From an uncultured Bacteroidales bacterium (GTDB taxonomy: Bacteria; Bacteroidota; Bacteroidia; Bacteroidales; UBA932), in contig UQMB01000017.1 of assembly GCA_900541925.1 (NCBI GenBank), positions 1 to 35,073 of the forward strand: a stretch of 35,073 nt of DNA. Direction: 5' to 3'. The notes under the pieces were generated by a model, which saw only the letters and a list, made by a program, of their open reading frames with translations, was not told the DNA's origin and searched no databases. Shown here one piece after another: positions 34,078 through 35,073 of this stretch. Both the position numbers and the translations under genes were made by a program. The first letter of the stretch is position 1. Each line of letters opens with the position of its first letter.

Positions 34078-34931
34078 AAAGCAGAAAGGACAAACGGCCT
34101 AAGGTGTACTACAGTATACCCAAGCCTAAGGATCAAGAAAAATATTTCCAGACGCGCAAAGAAGAACTTGATAGGCAAGGTGAACGCCTACGTGAAATTG
34201 AGGAGCAATTTGCTGTCAATAAGAACCTTCTTGATGACACCTTGCACGAGATCCGGAAAATCAATAACCAAATAAAGGCAAATACTCTTGAGATCTCGAC
34301 TACGTTGGACAAGCTTTCCATTGAAGATGATGGAATTGACAAACATATTCATAACACATTAAAAACGCTTGAAGGGAATACTTCATTGCTTTCTATAAGG
34401 ATGGACGCATATGATCTGGCTCTTAATTCAGCTTCAAGTGGCTCCGAGATTGAAGCGGATATTGGTGTATACAATAAGGTTGAAAAAGTATATAAATGTC
34501 TGTATTCCAATAAAAAATCGAATGACCTTTCCGTTCACCTTCGCGGCAACACAGAGAGAAAATATCGTTTACGAAACTCCATAGAGTTAGCATTCTTCAT
34601 AATAATTGAAAACGCTATTAAATACTCTCCTTATGGGTCCGATATATTCATAACTTTTATTGAAGATGGTGCGAACTTACATGTTGAGTTTGAGAATTTA
34701 GCGATATGTCCAAAGTTAGAAGAATTACCGCATCTAACCGATAGAGGTTTTCGTTCAAAAGGGGCTCGAGAGTTACGAGGTGTTAAAGGTAATGGGCTTG
34801 GCCTATTTTTACTGAAGAGTATTTGTGAATCTAATAAGGTCGAATATAAGTTTACAATAAAGGATAACTCAAAATCCATCGATGGTAAAACCTATGGTAC
34901 GTTCTGCGTTGTACTAACATTCTTTAGATAG
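34074..34931 (+). CDS. Soluble coiled-coil sensor histidine kinase
   Basis: A 285-residue protein without signal peptide or membrane helix. Residues about 18-50 form a charged coiled coil (QEKYFQTRKEELDRQGERLR). The phosphoacceptor is probably H58 in DDTLHEIRKINNQIK. A second helical stretch runs to about 120. The ATP-binding domain has an N box (ELAFFIIIENAIKYSP, N180) and a glycine box GVKGNGLGLFLLK (236-248), with EELPHLTDRGFRSKG between. The G1 box, normally D-x-G-x-G, reads FENLAICPK, so the adenine-binding aspartate is missing or replaced. No PAS, GAF or other sensor domain is present, so the input may come through the coiled coil or a protein partner. It overlaps the receiver gene by four bases and ends before a long hairpin. 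Confidence 0.75.
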   Translation: MKSRKDKRPKVYYSIPKPKDQEKYFQTRKEELDRQGERLREIEEQFAVNKNLLDDTLHEIRKINNQIKANTLEISTTLDKLSIEDDGIDKHIHNTLKTLEGNTSLLSIRMDAYDLALNSASSGSEIEADIGVYNKVEKVYKCLYSNKKSNDLSVHLRGNTERKYRLRNSIELAFFIIIENAIKYSPYGSDIFITFIEDGANLHVEFENLAICPKLEELPHLTDRGFRSKGARELRGVKGNGLGLFLLKSICESNKVEYKFTIKDNSKSIDGKTYGTFCVVLTFFR

Positions 34932-34954
34932 CGTTTGTCTAGTTTTCAAAGTCG

Positions 34955-35007
34955 TATTCATGCATTAGGGAACCGGACAGTTCGTCCGATTCCCTAATGC
35001 ATGAATA
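34955..35007. terminator. Long near-perfect hairpin after the histidine kinase gene
   Basis: Arms of 24 bases at 34955-34978 and 34984-35007 are complementary except for one C/A mismatch, around a five-base loop. The outer half is AT-rich and the core is GGGAA/TTCCC with CGGAC/GTCCG. It starts 23 bases after the stop codon, and T-rich sequence follows only after a gap. A terminator is the simplest reading; a mobile-element end or site-specific recombination site remains possible. The remaining sequence to 35073 shows one short hairpin (AATGGG/CCCATT, 35035-35049) and no gene. Confidence 0.6.
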
Positions 35008-35073
35008 ACCAATTAGTCTTTTCCTGTTTTCCGCAATGGGACACCCATTTCAGCAATTAGCTGAGATGATATT

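Overview
The window looks like chromosomal DNA from a GC-rich member of the Bacteroidales (an Alistipes/Rikenellaceae-like gut bacterium is my guess; the genus cannot be fixed from the sequence alone). The signs are repeated Bacteroidetes-type promoter elements (TAnnTTTG at -7, twice with TTTG exactly 19 bases upstream), several outer-membrane beta-barrel proteins of Bacteroidetes families, a DUF6249/ECF-sigma/membrane-protein cluster, a short lipoprotein-TM-HTH regulator, and BspA-type leucine-rich repeats. No rRNA, tRNA, CRISPR array, complete insertion sequence or prophage was seen.

Layout. 1-306: decayed N-terminal piece of an AAA ATPase and an 18-base direct repeat. 307-6573: two outer-membrane beta-barrel proteins flanking a membrane-anchored regulator. 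6609-8346: two convergent NAD(P)-dependent oxidoreductase-like genes that both seem to lack usual catalytic residues. 8432-14220: a two-gene glycoside hydrolase operon, GH78 alpha-L-rhamnosidase followed by a GH2 enzyme carrying an extra C-terminal alpha/beta-hydrolase domain. 14259-18909 (minus): a tight operon of nicotinamidase, a BspA-like LRR exported protein and a large exported protein with cysteine clusters and an S-layer-homology-like segment. 18969-19187: AraC-type DNA-binding remnant. 19176-21908: Ca2+-type P-ATPase. 21987-23507: TerB-like protein. 23625-24907: DUF6249 protein, ECF sigma factor and probable membrane partner. 25007-26401: aspartate ammonia-lyase. 26459-28840: small membrane protein, exported alpha/beta hydrolase and an O6-alkylguanine-DNA methyltransferase.

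28818-35073 is different. It holds a helicase-nuclease fusion, a truncated AbiEii-type toxin reading frame, a metallophosphoesterase, a lipoprotein, and a low-GC pair consisting of a free-standing receiver-domain protein and a soluble coiled-coil histidine kinase, closed by a long hairpin. Composition drops sharply in the last pair (17/60 and 19/60 G+C in the lines starting at 34561 and 33661, against 36/60 at 9301). I read this as an accessory, possibly defence-related, segment. It is the best candidate here for an undescribed system, but its function is inferred from domains and context only.

How the genes work together: GH78 and GH2 would remove rhamnose and then beta-linked sugars (and possibly ester groups) from plant or host glycans; nicotinamidase belongs to NAD salvage; aspartase interconverts aspartate and fumarate, which suits anaerobic fumarate respiration.
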